Positions 1 through 12,012 are shown, numbered from the stretch's first letter. The stretch: 64,000 nucleotides of DNA from Bartonella grahamii subsp. shimonis (GCF_036327415.1 NZ_CP123961.1:1798001-1862000), one strand, 5' to 3'. Made by a program: numbers and translations. The notes: a model not told the origin generated them from the letters alone.

Positions 1-771
1 ATAATTACGTCCTAAAATAGCTGCCGCCGTCTGTGCTTCCGACATTAATCCGAGAGCAAGATTAACCTCAGTCAAGCGAAAAAGTGCTTCTTCAATTTGA
101 TTTGTATCGGAATACTCTTCAACCACGGTACGAAACCGTCTACTTGCCGCAAGGTAGCGCCGCCCCTCTTCATAATAACGGCCAATCTGCATTTCTTTAC
201 CAGCCAGCTGTTCGCGCCCAAAACGTATTTTATCCTTAGCATCCTTGACATATTCAGAATTAGGATAACGCTCTATAAGGAGCTGCATAGCAGCAATAGC
301 ACGTTTCGTATCACGTTGATCACGCGTAACATCAGGAATCCGACGGAAAGAAGAAAGACCAATAATATAGTACGCATAAGCTGAGTCAGTCGCCCCTGGA
401 TAAAGAGTAATATAGCGTTGAGCCATACTAATTGAATCATCATACTTTCCGAGTCGATAATTAGTAAAAGCACCCATGACTAAAGATTTACGCCCCCAGT
501 CTGTATAAGCATACTGTTTTTCAATCTTCAAAAACTTCTTCGCTGCATCCCCAAGCTTCCCACTCTCAAGGCTAGCAAGCGCCTGATTATATAAAACATC
601 TGGTGGCTCTATTTTCAAAACATAAGCAGATGGATCAAGGGTATTTTTCTCTTTAAAGAAGCATCCCGCCAACATACAGGTGCTTCCCAAAAGCACCCCC
701 CCCAATATCTTGCGTACAATGTTAAATTTTCTATACGTCATATTTCCAACGCACACATGGGATTCTTTCAT
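1..771 (-). CDS. bamD: Outer membrane protein assembly factor BamD (partial, 3' end outside window)
   Basis: The reading frame is open from an ATG at 771 to the window edge (257 codons) and is cut off there. Near residue 35 there is a lipoprotein signal ending in a lipobox LAGC, so the mature protein is predicted to be lipid-anchored at the inner face of the outer membrane. TPR-like helices follow (PPDVLYNQALASLESG, TDSAYAYYIIGLSS, IEEALFRLTEVNLALG), as in BamD/ComL, which works with BamA in folding outer-membrane beta-barrels. It lies 157 bases downstream of lpxC on the same strand. A second ATG at 741 (MTYRKF) is an equally possible start. The signal region contains a run of eight G residues (696-703) that could slip. 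Confidence 0.9.
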   Translation of the reverse strand, partial: MKESHVCVGNMTYRKFNIVRKILGGVLLGSTCMLAGCFFKEKNTLDPSAYVLKIEPPDVLYNQALASLESGKLGDAAKKFLKIEKQYAYTDWGRKSLVMGAFTNYRLGKYDDSISMAQRYITLYPGATDSAYAYYIIGLSSFRRIPDVTRDQRDTKRAIAAMQLLIERYPNSEYVKDAKDKIRFGREQLAGKEMQIGRYYEEGRRYLAASRRFRTVVEEYSDTNQIEEALFRLTEVNLALGLMSEAQTAAAILGRNY

Positions 772-928
772 AGTTTTTCCGTCCTCCACAGAATATCACC
801 TTGTAGCAAAAACAATTTATCAAAGGTTTTATACCATATCACTTTAAAATCCACATAACCAATTTAGCAGTTTAGGTCAATCATCCCCTTAAAAATCAAA
901 TAAACAATAAAAAATCTTGTCAATTTTT

Positions 929-1813
929 TTACTTTTTCTCTAAAAAGCTTTTTTCGTAATATGATTCGTTTGCCAAAACAGCCTTCACCAATTGCGCATT
1001 AATTCTATGTCCACTACAATAAGAACGAAATAATCCAATAAAAGGCGCCCCAAGCAAAGCAGTATCACCAATCGCATCAAGCATCTTGTGCCGAACACAT
1101 TCATTCTCCCAATAAGGACCATCGGGATTTAAAATTTTATCATTAAGGCCGATAACAAGAGAATTTTCCAAAGAAGCGCCTCTCGCTTTTTTAGAAAGCC
1201 TTAATTTTTCCACGTCTTTGATAAAACCAAAAGTGCGTGCACGTGACAAATCATCTCTAAACCCTCGTGTGGTAAGATCAAAACTGAAATGTTGCTTACC
1301 AATAGCAGAAGAAGGAAAAGAGATCGTTATATCAAAACGACGTCCATCGAATGGCAAAAACTCTGCAACACCATGAGCTCCTTCAACCCGCAACGGCCTT
1401 TTTATAATGAAATAGGGACGGTATGCATCCTGCTGTACAATGCCAACATCTTCAAAAGCTTGGCAATATAGCCACGCTGAACCATCCAAAATAGGAATTT
1501 CATTATGTGACACTTCAATAACAAGATTGTCCAAATTATAAGCAGCAATTGCTGCCATCAAATGTTCAATTGTTTCAACCCTTACATCTCCATCTCCAAG
1601 CACAGTTGATAATTCAGTTTCTCCTGTTTGCGATGCATGGGCTTGAAATATTTTCTCTGTTCCATCTAATCCACAACGCTTAAAAATAATACCACATCCA
1701 ACATCTGCTGGGCAAACCTTTACCACTGATAAACAGCCACTGTGAACGCCAATCCCCTTAAATGTCACTGCTTTTTTAAGAGTAGACTGATATTTGGGTA
1801 CTAAATTCATCAT
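929..1813 (-). CDS. lpxC: UDP-3-O-acyl-N-acetylglucosamine deacetylase LpxC
   Basis: This is the committed step of lipid A synthesis: zinc-dependent deacetylation of UDP-3-O-acyl-GlcNAc. At 294 residues it is slightly shorter than the usual ~305. Family landmarks are EHLMAAI with zinc ligand His84, HKMLDAIGD with His242 and Asp246 as zinc ligands, and GHRIN with the catalytic His269. Two ATGs in a row begin the frame; either could be used. It follows ftsZ in the same direction but is separated by a strong terminator at 1891-1916, so it probably has its own promoter in 1814-1890. The lpxC-after-ftsZ order is the usual proteobacterial arrangement. Confidence 0.96.
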   Translation of the reverse strand: MMNLVPKYQSTLKKAVTFKGIGVHSGCLSVVKVCPADVGCGIIFKRCGLDGTEKIFQAHASQTGETELSTVLGDGDVRVETIEHLMAAIAAYNLDNLVIEVSHNEIPILDGSAWLYCQAFEDVGIVQQDAYRPYFIIKRPLRVEGAHGVAEFLPFDGRRFDITISFPSSAIGKQHFSFDLTTRGFRDDLSRARTFGFIKDVEKLRLSKKARGASLENSLVIGLNDKILNPDGPYWENECVRHKMLDAIGDTALLGAPFIGLFRSYCSGHRINAQLVKAVLANESYYEKSFLEKK

Positions 1814-1890
1814 ATTATTTTATTGAATTACTTTTACATCTTTTAACAAAATTTATAAAACCATAAAAACAATATTCATAGTAAATAATA

Positions 1891-1916
1891 AAAAAACCCG
1901 CTTAATTATAAGCGGG
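1891..1916 (-). terminator. Rho-independent terminator of the dcw cluster, after ftsZ
   Basis: A perfect 7-bp stem (CCCGCTT / AAGCGGG, 1897-1916) with a 6-base loop is followed, read on the minus strand, by six T residues (1891-1896). It lies 113 bases beyond the ftsZ stop and separates the dcw operon from lpxC. Confidence 0.88.
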
Positions 1917-2028
1917 CTTAAGAAATAAAGTATTTTATCCAAAAAACAGCAATATATTTTACTGTATAATTTTTGACCGATCATCAAAAAGGTAATAAAA
2001 TTTCTTACTTTGTCTCATTTTTCATCAA

Positions 2029-3801
2029 TTAATTTACCTGACGACGTAAAAATGCTGGTATTTCCAACTGATCTTCTTCACTTATAAAAGTACGCTGATC
2101 TTGTGGTACCTGAGGGTGCAACTCACCAGAACGACGTGGAACATAAACAGAAGCATCTTGAGAAAGTGCCTGAGAATTTTTATTGTAAACATGAGACTCT
2201 TGCTGCTGAGATGATCTCACAGCAGGCTCCAGCCTCGCTTCTGGCTCTGCTTCTTCACGATGTGTTAAGCTCTGTTTCAAACGCTGCCAAAGATTACGAG
2301 GACCTTGATCAGTCACCGATGCTCTTTGACTTTGTCCATGAGCAACAGGAGGAAAATCCTTTAACTCAGGCATACGCATTGGAGCGCGCGCTTGCATTTG
2401 TTGCATTTGTTTTGGTTGCACTGGCTTTTCTTTTTGCTTCACAACCCCTGTCGTCTCATCAAGAACATGCGCTGTTGCCTCCATACTCACGGGAGCCGTC
2501 ATAGTCTGTTGAAAACCACGGCTTACTTGCATACGGGGCATATTTGATCTCTGTTCCTGAACAGTATTTGAACCATACGCAACAGCATTCGTCGCATTTC
2601 GTGTCGTCATTGCTTCTGCAGGATGCGCAAAAATTTGACTTTTGGGACGAAACTGTTCTCCGGTTGATTTACCCTTCTCTATTTCAAGTGATTCGATCAC
2701 TTCTACCATTGACTCAGAACGCAGTGGCGATGACTGAACATGAAAAGAACTGTGTGACGTTCCAGGATCACTCTTGCGCATTGAAGAAGCAGGCCTTTGA
2801 AGCTGAGAATGAGAAGACTGAACCACATCACTAACTTCACGATCAATACCGGTGGCAACCACAGAAACACGAATAACACCTTCCAATGACTCATCATCAA
2901 TAGCGCCAAAAATTACATTCGCATCAGCATCCACTTCTTCACGAATACGATTAGCAGCTTCATCAACCTCAAAGAGAGTCATATCACGACCGCCCGTAAT
3001 AGAAATCAGTAAACCACGCGCCCCACGCATAGAGGTGTCATCCAACAATGGGTTTGCAATAGCGGCTTCAGCTGCAGCCAAAGCACGCCCTTCACCAGAT
3101 GCCTCACCCGTTCCCATCATGGCTCGACCCATTTCGTGCATAACAGAACGAACATCAGCAAAATCAAGGTTAATCAAACCCTCTTTAATCATCAAATCCG
3201 TAATGGAAGCAACACCAGAATAAAGCACTTGGTCAGCCATAGCAAAAGCATCAGCAAACGTTGTCTTATCATTTGCAATACGGAAAAGATTTTGATTGGG
3301 AATAACAATCAATGTATCGACAGACTTTTGTAATTCTTCAATACCTGCCTCTGCCGTTTTCATACGACGTGCGCCTTCAAACTGAAACGGCTTTGTCACA
3401 ACACCAACAGTCAAAATACCTTTTTCACGCGCTGCGCGAGCAACAACGGGCGCAGCCCCTGTTCCAGTTCCTCCCCCCATACCAGCCGTAATGAAAACCA
3501 TATGAGAATCTGCAAGATGATCAATAATTTCATCAATACATTCCTCTGCCGCCGCTTGTCCAACTTCCGGTAAAGCACCAGCACCCAAACCTTCTGTCAC
3601 AGCTGCTCCAAGTTGGATAACACGTTCAGCCTTTGACATAGCCAAAGCCTGTGCATCCGTATTTGCAACAACAAAGTCAACTCCCTGAAGACCAGCATTT
3701 ATCATATTATTCACGGCATTCCCGCCACCACCTCCAACACCAAAAACGGTAATGCGTGGCTTCAATTCCGCGATATCTGGCCGATGCAGATTAATCGTCA
3801 T
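2029..3801 (-). CDS. ftsZ: Cell division GTPase FtsZ
   Basis: Tubulin-like GTPase that polymerises into the Z ring. The N-terminal GTPase domain has the signature GGGTGTG at about residues 109-115 and the T7-loop segment [11 protein letters not shown] near 215. A long Gln/Met/Ser-rich linker (about residues 325-570) follows, ending in a conserved tail, [10 protein letters not shown], that binds FtsA and other partners. At 590 residues it is much longer than E. coli FtsZ (383), as expected for Rhizobiales. I chose the ATG at 3801 because GAGAAGGAAA lies just upstream and [10 protein letters not shown] is the usual family start; an in-frame GTG at 3825 would add eight unlikely residues. It is the last gene of the dcw run. 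Confidence 0.97.
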   Translation of the reverse strand: MTINLHRPDIAELKPRITVFGVGGGGGNAVNNMINAGLQGVDFVVANTDAQALAMSKAERVIQLGAAVTEGLGAGALPEVGQAAAEECIDEIIDHLADSHMVFITAGMGGGTGTGAAPVVARAAREKGILTVGVVTKPFQFEGARRMKTAEAGIEELQKSVDTLIVIPNQNLFRIANDKTTFADAFAMADQVLYSGVASITDLMIKEGLINLDFADVRSVMHEMGRAMMGTGEASGEGRALAAAEAAIANPLLDDTSMRGARGLLISITGGRDMTLFEVDEAANRIREEVDADANVIFGAIDDESLEGVIRVSVVATGIDREVSDVVQSSHSQLQRPASSMRKSDPGTSHSSFHVQSSPLRSESMVEVIESLEIEKGKSTGEQFRPKSQIFAHPAEAMTTRNATNAVAYGSNTVQEQRSNMPRMQVSRGFQQTMTAPVSMEATAHVLDETTGVVKQKEKPVQPKQMQQMQARAPMRMPELKDFPPVAHGQSQRASVTDQGPRNLWQRLKQSLTHREEAEPEARLEPAVRSSQQQESHVYNKNSQALSQDASVYVPRRSGELHPQVPQDQRTFISEEDQLEIPAFLRRQVN

Positions 3802-3864
3802 TTTCTTTTCCTTCTCATAAGACACCGCAAGCCAAAGCGATGAAATTTATCCAACTAGACTTAA

Positions 3865-5166
3865 CTAAAAACTCTCACGCAACCACTGACCAACACGCTG
3901 AAAATACCCACGCGTGCCCATCGATAAATGATTTCCTGCCACCTGCATTGTTTTTTCTTCAAAACCCACCAATTGCGGATAAATTAACAACCCAACAGCA
4001 GATGTAAACGCCGCCCCTTTTGCAAGAGAAGGAAGCCTCGAAATACCTAAAGGCCGCCCGATACGAACATTTCTTCCTAATATAGTACGCGCCATTTCTG
4101 GCAATCCTGTTAACTGGCTTGCTCCCCCAGTCAAAATAACACGTTTACCAATGATGTGACCAAAACCAGAACGATTTAAACAATCACGGACCATTTCTAA
4201 AATTTCTTCAACACGCGCACGAATGATACGCCCAAGAACCGCGCGAGGATATTGACTTTCACGCTGTTCATTCCCAATTTCGGCTACATTAATCATTTGC
4301 CGCTCATCAGCACTTGTTAAAAAAGCTGAACCATAAACAACTTTTAAACGTTCCGCCTCTGTTAGAGACATAGAAAATCCGCGCGCAACATCAAGAGTGA
4401 CATGATGCCCCCCAACAGCAAGAGCATCCGCATGGACAAATTTTCCCTCAAAAAACACTGAAAATGTTGTTGTTCCACCACCAAAATCAATACATGCAGC
4501 CCCTAAATGCGCCTCATCATTCATCAAGACAGCAAGACCACTTGCAAAGGGAGTAGCAACCATTGCCTCAACACTCAAATGTGCACGATTAATACAAGTT
4601 TCTAAATTACGCAAAGAGGCTGTTTCTGCTGTTACCACATGCACATCAACACCAAATGTTTCCCCTGCCATTCCGATAGGATCAGAAATTCCTTTATCTC
4701 CATCCAATACATAAGAAACTGGAACTGAGTGCATAACATGACGTTCAGCATCAAAAGCTTTACGCGAAACATCTGAAAAGACCATACGCATATCACGCTT
4801 GGTAACTTCACGACCATTCAAATGGACCTTTCCATTAATCAAAGCACTTTGTAACCGACTTGAGGAAAAATTCACAATCACTGAATCTACCACCAAACCA
4901 GCCATTTTTTCTGCCGCATCAACAGCCAAGCGTATTGACTGTTCTGCTGCAAACATATCCATGACAACACCGGATTTAATACCACGTGAACGCTGCACTC
5001 CAAAGCCTAGAATCTCCATAGAATGTGTACGACCATGTAAATAGTGCGCATGCTTCAAAGGACGCAAACAGGCAATAAGACAAACAATCTTACTTGAACC
5101 GACATCAAGAACCGTTAAAAAACGTGTTTTACGCCCCCCCCGATGATGTGATCTAAGCAACATCAT
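3865..5166 (-). CDS. ftsA: Cell division protein FtsA
   Basis: Actin-like ATPase that tethers FtsZ filaments to the membrane and recruits later division proteins. It has an N-terminal ATPase segment (TVLDVGSSKIVCLIA), the phosphate-2 loop (CIDFGGGTTTFSVF) and the adenosine loop (VILTGGASQLTGL). The C-terminus RGYFQRVGQWLRESF is an amphipathic membrane-targeting helix. The length of 433 residues is normal for Rhizobiales. The start ATG overlaps the ftsQ stop in an ATGA junction (5163-5166), suggesting translational coupling. An eight-G tract at 5134-5141 lies near the N-terminus. Confidence 0.96.
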   Translation of the reverse strand: MMLLRSHHRGGRKTRFLTVLDVGSSKIVCLIACLRPLKHAHYLHGRTHSMEILGFGVQRSRGIKSGVVMDMFAAEQSIRLAVDAAEKMAGLVVDSVIVNFSSSRLQSALINGKVHLNGREVTKRDMRMVFSDVSRKAFDAERHVMHSVPVSYVLDGDKGISDPIGMAGETFGVDVHVVTAETASLRNLETCINRAHLSVEAMVATPFASGLAVLMNDEAHLGAACIDFGGGTTTFSVFFEGKFVHADALAVGGHHVTLDVARGFSMSLTEAERLKVVYGSAFLTSADERQMINVAEIGNEQRESQYPRAVLGRIIRARVEEILEMVRDCLNRSGFGHIIGKRVILTGGASQLTGLPEMARTILGRNVRIGRPLGISRLPSLAKGAAFTSAVGLLIYPQLVGFEEKTMQVAGNHLSMGTRGYFQRVGQWLRESF

Positions 5167-6074
5167 GGGTTTCCTGCCTTTCGTGCCTTTAAAATACGTT
5201 CTTCTTCTGCTATAGTAGCATGATAACGCTCCAACGTTTCATCTGATAAAGAAACAGTAATTCGATCAGCAAGACGTAAATCAACACTGAGAATATCGCG
5301 CGATAAAAGATCTTGCATTGCACCGGATGAAACAAGAGGGGAAAGCCTTTCAATTGCACCATTTTCAGGCAACATAACGCGCATTCCATTATCCAAAACA
5401 AGATCCCAACGTCGATTACCTATCCGCACAAAAGCACGAATACGATCATATACTTCCGGATAGACTGACAGCGCTTGAATAAATCCTTTAGCAGCATTTT
5501 GCGCACCCTGCCCAACCACAAGAGGCAGATCCCGAACAATTTCTCCTTTAAAAGGTACAATGACGCGCCCCGTATTATCGACAATATCCATTATGCTATC
5601 ATGTTGCCAAATGGCATAAGGTTCACGCTCAACGATGGAAATGCGCATTCTATTGGGATAAATCTTTTGAACATTTGCTGATTGAACCCAAGCCTGTTTT
5701 TCCAAAAGAGAACGTGCTTTTTCAACATCAAATGTGAATATAGAAGGCGCAACATCAAGTTTTAAAATTTTAAAAATATCCCGCTTTGCCAAGCGCTTAT
5801 TACCGCTTATATCAACATGAGTGACCACAAAACTACTACCCGATATAATCGTGTTTACGATCACAGCCATCTGACCACTTGATGAAAGTCCATAAAAAGC
5901 TGTAACAAAGAAAAACCATATAACAGCAAAAGAACCGAAATGACGTGGAATATGAATATTGACAAAAACAAACTCAAACATAAACCGAAGAAAACGACGA
6001 TAAAGACGTGGCAAAGCCGGCACTAAAAGCACCTCCATCGGAACATTTGTTTTATTCACATTCAACGCATACAT
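5163..6074 (-). CDS. ftsQ: Cell division protein FtsQ
   Basis: Bitopic membrane protein linking early and late division proteins. It has a basic cytoplasmic N-terminus, one membrane segment ([20 protein letters not shown], about residues 48-68), then a POTRA domain ([21 protein letters not shown]) and a periplasmic FtsQ domain ending in [19 protein letters not shown] chose the ATG at 6074 because GGAGGA lies six bases upstream; the ATG at 6095 has no ribosome site. The gene overlaps the ddlB end by 13 bases and the ftsA start by four. Confidence 0.93.
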   Translation of the reverse strand: MYALNVNKTNVPMEVLLVPALPRLYRRFLRFMFEFVFVNIHIPRHFGSFAVIWFFFVTAFYGLSSSGQMAVIVNTIISGSSFVVTHVDISGNKRLAKRDIFKILKLDVAPSIFTFDVEKARSLLEKQAWVQSANVQKIYPNRMRISIVEREPYAIWQHDSIMDIVDNTGRVIVPFKGEIVRDLPLVVGQGAQNAAKGFIQALSVYPEVYDRIRAFVRIGNRRWDLVLDNGMRVMLPENGAIERLSPLVSSGAMQDLLSRDILSVDLRLADRITVSLSDETLERYHATIAEEERILKARKAGNP

Positions 6075-6982
6075 GATGCGTCCTCCACCATCCATTGAAC
6101 AATATCGCTGTAAGTACGACCGCTCACTTTTGCAATATCAGGAAGAAGGGACGTCGATGTCATACCGGGTTGCGTATTAATTTCAAGCCAAACCAATTCT
6201 CCCGTTTTCTCATCAAAACGAAAATCAGAACGGCTAACACCTCGACACCCTATCGCCTGATGGGCTGCTAAAGACATTCTTTGCACACTTTGGTAAATAT
6301 TTAGTGAAAGTTGTGCAGGACAAATGTGAAGAGAACCACCCGTTTTATATTTTGAGTCATAATCGTAGAATGGAAAGTCTTTATCGGGAAGAATTTCACA
6401 CACATCCAGCACTTCATTCCCCAAAACAGCACAGGTCAATTCACGACCAGGAATATATTTTTCAATCATCACCTCATCGGCATATCCCCACTCATCTCCC
6501 CCAATATTATGCGGCGGTGCAGCTTCATTTTCCTGAACAATGACAACACCAAAACTTGAGCCTTCACACACAGGTTTAATTACATAAGGAGGCTCCATGG
6601 GATGCGTTCGACCCAAAGCAAAGCGGCTCATAATACGAGAAGGAGCAACACAAACCCCAACATTTGCAACAATAATTTTTGCACGCCCCTTATCCATTGC
6701 CAAAGCGGATGCCATCACGCCAGAATGGGTATAAGGAATTTTTAAATATTCAAGAATCCCCTGAATCCGACCATCTTCACCAAATGGACCATGCAATGCA
6801 TTGAAGGCAATATCGGGCTGCAACTGTTCAAGAACAGAAGCAATATGAGCATCAACATCCACGCGGCTCACACGATACCCCTGCACCTCTAAAACATCCG
6901 CACAAGCCGCCCCTGAAGATAAACTTACAGACCGTTCAGAAGAAAAACCTCCCATTAATACAGCTATATGTTTATCTTTCAT
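6062..6982 (-). CDS. ddlB: D-alanine--D-alanine ligase
   Basis: ATP-grasp enzyme that makes the D-Ala-D-Ala dipeptide added by MurF. Visible landmarks are [17 protein letters not shown] at the N-terminus, [36 protein letters not shown] in the ATP-grasp core, and the C-terminal metal-binding segment [13 protein letters not shown]. At 306 residues it has normal length. AGAGGGTGA precedes the ATG. A gap of 237 bases separates it from murB upstream, the longest gap inside the cluster. Confidence 0.96.
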   Translation of the reverse strand: MKDKHIAVLMGGFSSERSVSLSSGAACADVLEVQGYRVSRVDVDAHIASVLEQLQPDIAFNALHGPFGEDGRIQGILEYLKIPYTHSGVMASALAMDKGRAKIIVANVGVCVAPSRIMSRFALGRTHPMEPPYVIKPVCEGSSFGVVIVQENEAAPPHNIGGDEWGYADEVMIEKYIPGRELTCAVLGNEVLDVCEILPDKDFPFYDYDSKYKTGGSLHICPAQLSLNIYQSVQRMSLAAHQAIGCRGVSRSDFRFDEKTGELVWLEINTQPGMTSTSLLPDIAKVSGRTYSDIVQWMVEDASCMR

Positions 6983-7219
6983 AATAAATCACCCTCTTTC
7001 GCATACTATATGTAGTCTATATAGAACATATAAGCACCACATACAGGAAAAACAAAGTTTATCTTTGCGAATCAATAACCTAGCATTTTGTATAATGAAT
7101 CAGACTCAAAAGCCTGATGCAAGAGATTCTTTGTTAATTTATTGATTCTTAATAGAAATTTTTCATTATCTCTTTGAAATGACTCAATTTTTTATTTGCA
7201 CTTTTTAGTGAACAATAAA

Positions 7220-8203
7220 TCAATCAAATGGATCAAAAGAAGAAACACTTCGACCACGCTCAAATTGGCCTATACGTTCTATTTCCCATTGTAAAAGGTG
7301 GGCTGAATTTGCAAAAACACGCGCACGCACTGTTTCTCCCAATGCTTCAAGATCATATCCTGTTGCTTGCCCTGTATTAATCATAAAATTACAGTGCATC
7401 TCACTCATTTGAGCACCACCAATTCGTAAACCACGACACCCTGCTTCATCAATCACGCGCCACGCAGATCCATTCTCAGGATTTTTGAAAGTCGATCCCC
7501 CTGTCTTTTCACGAATAGGTTGCACTGTTTCTCTGTGGAGGGCAACTTCATCCATAGAAGCACGAATATCATCTTTATTACCGAGTTCACCTTCCAATAA
7601 AGCTGCCGTAAAAATAAAATCTTTATGAATATCACAATGGCGATAGGAATAACGCATATCTTTCAAACTCAAAATATGACGTTGTCCTTTACGATCCAGC
7701 GCATAGACCTCAACAACACGCGCTGCGGTTTCAACACCATTCGCACCCGCGTTCATTTTGAGAGCTCCTCCCAGACCACCGGGAATACCATGATAAAAAT
7801 GAAAACCTGCAATTTCTGCCTTTAAAGCGGCAGCAGCTAAATGTTTAGCCGCCGTACCAGCACCAACTAAAAATCCTTTTGGAGAAACTTGCTGTACTTG
7901 CCCAAAATTTTTTGGTGAAAGACGAATCACAACACCAGGAACGCCCCCATCACGCACCAGAAGATTAGAACCGATACCTACAATTGTTACAGGAACAAAT
8001 TCAGGCAAATTTTGAAGAAAGAGAGCCAAATCTTCTTCATCAACAGGCTGATAAAAAAGTTCTGCCAACCCACCTGTACGAAACCACGTTACCTTACGCA
8101 TCTCAACATTAGGTGTAAGTTTACCTTTTACGCCACCTAACAGCGGTTGCAATTGCGCCAATAGCGCCTTACCATCAATGTTCTGAAAATTTATCATGAC
8201 CAT
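7220..8203 (-). CDS. murB: UDP-N-acetylenolpyruvoylglucosamine reductase MurB
   Basis: FAD-dependent reductase that converts UDP-GlcNAc-enolpyruvate to UDP-MurNAc using NADPH. It has the FAD-binding segment [40 protein letters not shown] with the catalytic region, and the C-terminal [30 protein letters not shown]. This is a type I-like MurB of 327 residues. The start overlaps the murC 3' end by 29 bases; an alternative ATG at 8197 would shorten it by two residues. Confidence 0.96.
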   Translation of the reverse strand: MVMINFQNIDGKALLAQLQPLLGGVKGKLTPNVEMRKVTWFRTGGLAELFYQPVDEEDLALFLQNLPEFVPVTIVGIGSNLLVRDGGVPGVVIRLSPKNFGQVQQVSPKGFLVGAGTAAKHLAAAALKAEIAGFHFYHGIPGGLGGALKMNAGANGVETAARVVEVYALDRKGQRHILSLKDMRYSYRHCDIHKDFIFTAALLEGELGNKDDIRASMDEVALHRETVQPIREKTGGSTFKNPENGSAWRVIDEAGCRGLRIGGAQMSEMHCNFMINTGQATGYDLEALGETVRARVFANSAHLLQWEIERIGQFERGRSVSSFDPFD

Positions 8204-9602
8204 CCAGTAACGCTAACTGATGCGGCAATGAACAAGCCCATTGTGTGATATTGCCAGCACCAAGAAAAACAACATAATCCTCTGCCTGAGCAAATTTTGA
8301 GACAAGAGACACGACATCTTCCAGACCATGTATCAAGCGCACATCACGATGACCCGACATTTTAATATGCTCTACCAATTCTTGAGAACCAAATCCTATA
8401 ATAGGCTCTTCACCAGCCGCATAAACGGGCGTAATCAACACTGTATCTGCATCATTAAAACAAGCAGCAAAATCATCAAATAAATGATATAAACGTGAAT
8501 AACGATGGGGTTGTGCAATCGCAATAACACGCCCTTTTGCACTCTCACGTGCTGCACGCAAAACAGCCTTTATTTCAACAGGATGATGTCCATAATCATC
8601 AAATATTTCAATACCCCGCCAACTTCCTGTTCGCGTAAAACGCCGCTTTACTCCGCCAAATTCTGCTAACCCCCTTTTTATAGCTTCATTTGAAATGCCA
8701 AGTTCATGCGCAATAGCAATCGCCGCCGTTGCATTCGCAACATTATGCTGTCCTGCCATAGGCAAAAGCAAATTTTTCAACTCAATCTTTCTTCCTGTTT
8801 TGCGTGAGCGAACAAGAACATCAAAATGCGTTTTTTGACCATCCATCAAAAGATTAAGAAAACGAACATCCGCTTGTGGATTTGCACCATAAGTGATCAC
8901 CCAACGATCATCAATACGACCCGCCAATGCCTGAACTTCTGGATGATCAAGGCACAAAACAGCAAAACCATAAAAAGGAACATTTTCTACGAATTGCCGA
9001 AACGCCTCACGCACAGCATCAAAGCTTCCATAATGATCCAAATGCTCAGCATCAATATTGGTAATAACAGCAATATCAGCAGGCAACTTTAAAAATGTAC
9101 CATCACTTTCATCAGCCTCAACAATCATCCAATCACCATCTCCTGTACGAGAATTCGTACCATAAGCATTAATAATACCGCCATTAACCACCACTGGATC
9201 AAAATGACCAGCATCAAGAAGGGCTGCAACCATTGATGTAGTCGTTGTTTTACCATGCGTACCACCTACCGCAATTGCGCGCCGAAACCGCATCAGCTCC
9301 GCCAGCATTTCTGCACGTCTGACAAGCGGCAAATGTCTTTCCTTTGCAGCAATATACTCAGGATTTGTTTTTTTAACGGCAGTAGAAAAAACAACAACCT
9401 CTGCATTCCCTAAATTTTCAGAACAATGACCTATATAAACGTTAATTCCTTTTCTCCGCAAACGTTCAACATTTGCACTATCAACTTGATCTGACCCTTG
9501 AACTTTATAGCCAAGATTATAAAAAACCTCCGCAATTCCACTCATACCGATTCCCCCGATTCCGATAAAATGGATAACGCCTATATCAAGTGGCATTTTC
9601 AT
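8175..9602 (-). CDS. murC: UDP-N-acetylmuramate--L-alanine ligase MurC
   Basis: First amino-acid ligase of the pentapeptide pathway. It has a Rossmann start [16 protein letters not shown], the ATP loop [14 protein letters not shown] near residue 115, [12 protein letters not shown], and the C-terminal segments [14 protein letters not shown] and [16 protein letters not shown] that are diagnostic of MurC. It is 475 residues long. GAGGAG lies seven bases before the ATG at 9602. It overlaps the murG end by 17 bases and the murB start by 29. Confidence 0.97.
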   Translation of the reverse strand: MKMPLDIGVIHFIGIGGIGMSGIAEVFYNLGYKVQGSDQVDSANVERLRRKGINVYIGHCSENLGNAEVVVFSTAVKKTNPEYIAAKERHLPLVRRAEMLAELMRFRRAIAVGGTHGKTTTTSMVAALLDAGHFDPVVVNGGIINAYGTNSRTGDGDWMIVEADESDGTFLKLPADIAVITNIDAEHLDHYGSFDAVREAFRQFVENVPFYGFAVLCLDHPEVQALAGRIDDRWVITYGANPQADVRFLNLLMDGQKTHFDVLVRSRKTGRKIELKNLLLPMAGQHNVANATAAIAIAHELGISNEAIKRGLAEFGGVKRRFTRTGSWRGIEIFDDYGHHPVEIKAVLRAARESAKGRVIAIAQPHRYSRLYHLFDDFAACFNDADTVLITPVYAAGEEPIIGFGSQELVEHIKMSGHRDVRLIHGLEDVVSLVSKFAQAEDYVVFLGAGNITQWACSLPHQLALLDGHDKFSEH

Positions 9603-10722
9603 TAAAAAGCTCCTCTTTTATATCTGACAACAATCGCCCTGCAATCAAGGATTCAGCCATATCAGCAAGGTAACGGGTTGCATGAGGTTGACCAACTTTT
9701 TTTGCAGCAAGCGCTTGTTTTTCCAATAAATGGGGCGCACAATAAGCATGCATTAAAAGAGAAGAAAGCTTTTGTGCATTTAAATCTTTTTCTGATACAA
9801 TTTGCGCACCACCTACACGAGCAAGCAGAGCTGCATTGGCAGCCTGATCATGATCTAAAGCATGGGGATAGGGAATAAGTAAAGCAGGTCTACCAATCAC
9901 CGCTATCTCACAAACGGACGAAGCCCCAGCGCGCGATAAAATAAAATGGGCATGTGCCATACGTTCAGCCATATCATCAAAGAAAGGAGCAACCTCTGCT
10001 TGTACACCCATATCACGATAAATTTTGATCAACCCTCCTGCTTCACCTCGGACTTGCTGCACAATTCGTAAACGTTTACGGTTCTTATCATCAAGTAAAG
10101 CAATAGCTTCTGGAACAATATGTGAAAAAGCAGAAGCCCCTTGGCTACCTCCAAAAATCAAAAAATTAAATGGCTTTTCCCCCTCTGAAGAATGATAAGG
10201 AATTTTGGCCGCCTTCAACACAGCCTCACGGACAGGATTCCCCGTCAAAAGTATTTTATGAGCATAAGCGCCATTTGGCGATAACAAACCGCCAGCGATT
10301 GCACGCACAAAAATTGCCAACATCCGATTGGCACGTCCCATAACAGCATTTTGTTCATGAATAAATGTTACACGCCTCGTTAAGGCCGCAATAAAAAGAG
10401 GAGGAAAGCTCGGATACCCCCCAAACCCTCCAACAAGAACAGGACGTAATTTATAAAACAACACCAACGATTGACCCATACCCCTTAACAAAGACCAAAA
10501 CGTCTTTATCAAAGCAAAAGGATGGCGACGTATAAATGTTGCCGATGAAACGATATGAGTATGCTCTTCATCAAAGCACCGAACAAAAGATCGTGCTCTT
10601 TCATCTGTTATTAAATGAACATCATATCCACGCTGCCTTAATTCAACAGAAAGAGCTTCAGCAGGAAAAAGATGTCCACCTGTACCACCAGCCACTAAAA
10701 CAATAACTTTTTTATCATTCAT
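9586..10722 (-). CDS. murG: Lipid II synthase MurG (GlcNAc transferase)
   Basis: Membrane-associated GT-B glycosyltransferase that adds GlcNAc to lipid I. Landmarks are the N-terminal G-loop [53 protein letters not shown] and the donor-binding segment [25 protein letters not shown]. At 378 residues it is a normal MurG. The ATG overlaps the ftsW stop by eight bases. Confidence 0.97.
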   Translation of the reverse strand: MNDKKVIVLVAGGTGGHLFPAEALSVELRQRGYDVHLITDERARSFVRCFDEEHTHIVSSATFIRRHPFALIKTFWSLLRGMGQSLVLFYKLRPVLVGGFGGYPSFPPLFIAALTRRVTFIHEQNAVMGRANRMLAIFVRAIAGGLLSPNGAYAHKILLTGNPVREAVLKAAKIPYHSSEGEKPFNFLIFGGSQGASAFSHIVPEAIALLDDKNRKRLRIVQQVRGEAGGLIKIYRDMGVQAEVAPFFDDMAERMAHAHFILSRAGASSVCEIAVIGRPALLIPYPHALDHDQAANAALLARVGGAQIVSEKDLNAQKLSSLLMHAYCAPHLLEKQALAAKKVGQPHATRYLADMAESLIAGRLLSDIKEELFNENAT

Positions 10723-11869
10723 AAGGGGTATCCAAGACAGAAGAGGAAGAAAAAGCTGAAAGGCGTGCTTCTGGCCAACGACGTGTTAAACTGAGCAAAA
10801 TACCCATTGAAAACGCAATCGCCACCATCGAAGAACCGCCATAAGAAATAAAAGGCAATGTCATGCCTTTTGGAGGAATTAAGTGAAGGTTAACGGCCAT
10901 ATTAATAGCTGACTGAAAGCCTATCATCATTGCTATGCCAGCAATACCAAGACGTATAAAGGAATCACGTGTATTCATGGCTATATACAATGAACGCATA
11001 ACGATAAATCCAAAAAGCATCATAATTAATAAACAAAGAATAATACCATATTCTTCAGCAGCAACGGAAAACACAAAATCTGTATGGCTATCAGGAATGA
11101 TACGTTTTACTGTTCCCTCTCCGGGACCTTGCCCAAACCAACCACCATTCAAAATAGCCTCACGCCCTACGTCCACTTGAAAAGTATCTCCTTCACCTGT
11201 CAAAAAACCATTGATACGCTCGCGCACATGATGCAGAAAAAGATAAGCTAAAATAATTCCTACAACGCCTAAAATAAGAAAGAGAAAAATAATGGTAAGA
11301 GGTACACCAGCAATAAAAAACAGCCCCCCCCATGTTGCACTTATTAAAACTGTTTGTCCAATATCAGGCTGCAAAACCAGAAGCACACAACAAATGCCAT
11401 AAAGTACAATCGCTAACGTATAACCCCAAATTCCCCTTTTGCGTATCTGTTCCGAAAAAAGCCAAGCGGACATAACTACAAAAGCTGGCTTCATAAACTC
11501 TGAAGCCTGTACAGAAAACCCAAAGAGCAGAATCCACCGCCGTGCTCCCTTTAATTCTGGTCCCCAAAATAAGGTTGCAACCATAAGAGCAAGTGTTACA
11601 ATGAGCAAAAGAGCACATAAACGACGAATATTAGAAAGCGAAAAAAAAGAAATGGTAACCATCATAAAAAATGCTGAAATGCTGAAAATGATATGCCACC
11701 GAACAAAATAAAAACTATCAGCAATTCCGATTTTTTTTGCAATAGTGGGACTGGCAGCAAAAGACAGCATAATACCAATTCCCATTAAAATTAAACAAGC
11801 AGCAAAGATAGAGCGATCAATCGTCCACCACCAATTAGCAATCGGATCCCTATCTGCACGCGTAACCAT
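10715..11869 (-). CDS. ftsW: Lipid II polymerase/division protein FtsW
   Basis: SEDS-family peptidoglycan glycosyltransferase of the septum, working with FtsI. It has about ten membrane segments, the loop segments WILLFGFSVQASEFMKP and DTFQVDVGREAILNGGWFGQGPG, and the C-terminal signature LHLIPPKGMTLPFISYGGSSM. I chose the ATG at 11869 (MVTRADRDPIANWWWTIDRS), which has AAGGTGGAT upstream and matches the usual Rhizobiales start; the frame is open 30 codons further up. An eight-G tract at 11324-11331 lies in the coding region. Confidence 0.95.
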   Translation of the reverse strand: MVTRADRDPIANWWWTIDRSIFAACLILMGIGIMLSFAASPTIAKKIGIADSFYFVRWHIIFSISAFFMMVTISFFSLSNIRRLCALLLIVTLALMVATLFWGPELKGARRWILLFGFSVQASEFMKPAFVVMSAWLFSEQIRKRGIWGYTLAIVLYGICCVLLVLQPDIGQTVLISATWGGLFFIAGVPLTIIFLFLILGVVGIILAYLFLHHVRERINGFLTGEGDTFQVDVGREAILNGGWFGQGPGEGTVKRIIPDSHTDFVFSVAAEEYGIILCLLIMMLFGFIVMRSLYIAMNTRDSFIRLGIAGIAMMIGFQSAINMAVNLHLIPPKGMTLPFISYGGSSMVAIAFSMGILLSLTRRWPEARLSAFSSSSVLDTPYE

Positions 11870-12012
11870 GATATCCACCTTATCCATTTTATAAATTGTC
11901 TCAAAGTGATATGGTTCCCCAGCCTGTTTAACAAACACTTTAAAAACTAAATTACACAAAAAAAGATTCTGGATTCTTAACGCAAAAATATTTTTTATAA
12001 CTGATGCTTTTT

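Noticed and set aside
2103..3333. Several plus-strand frames opposite ftsZ
   Set aside because: They are shadows of the ftsZ coding strand and have no start signals.
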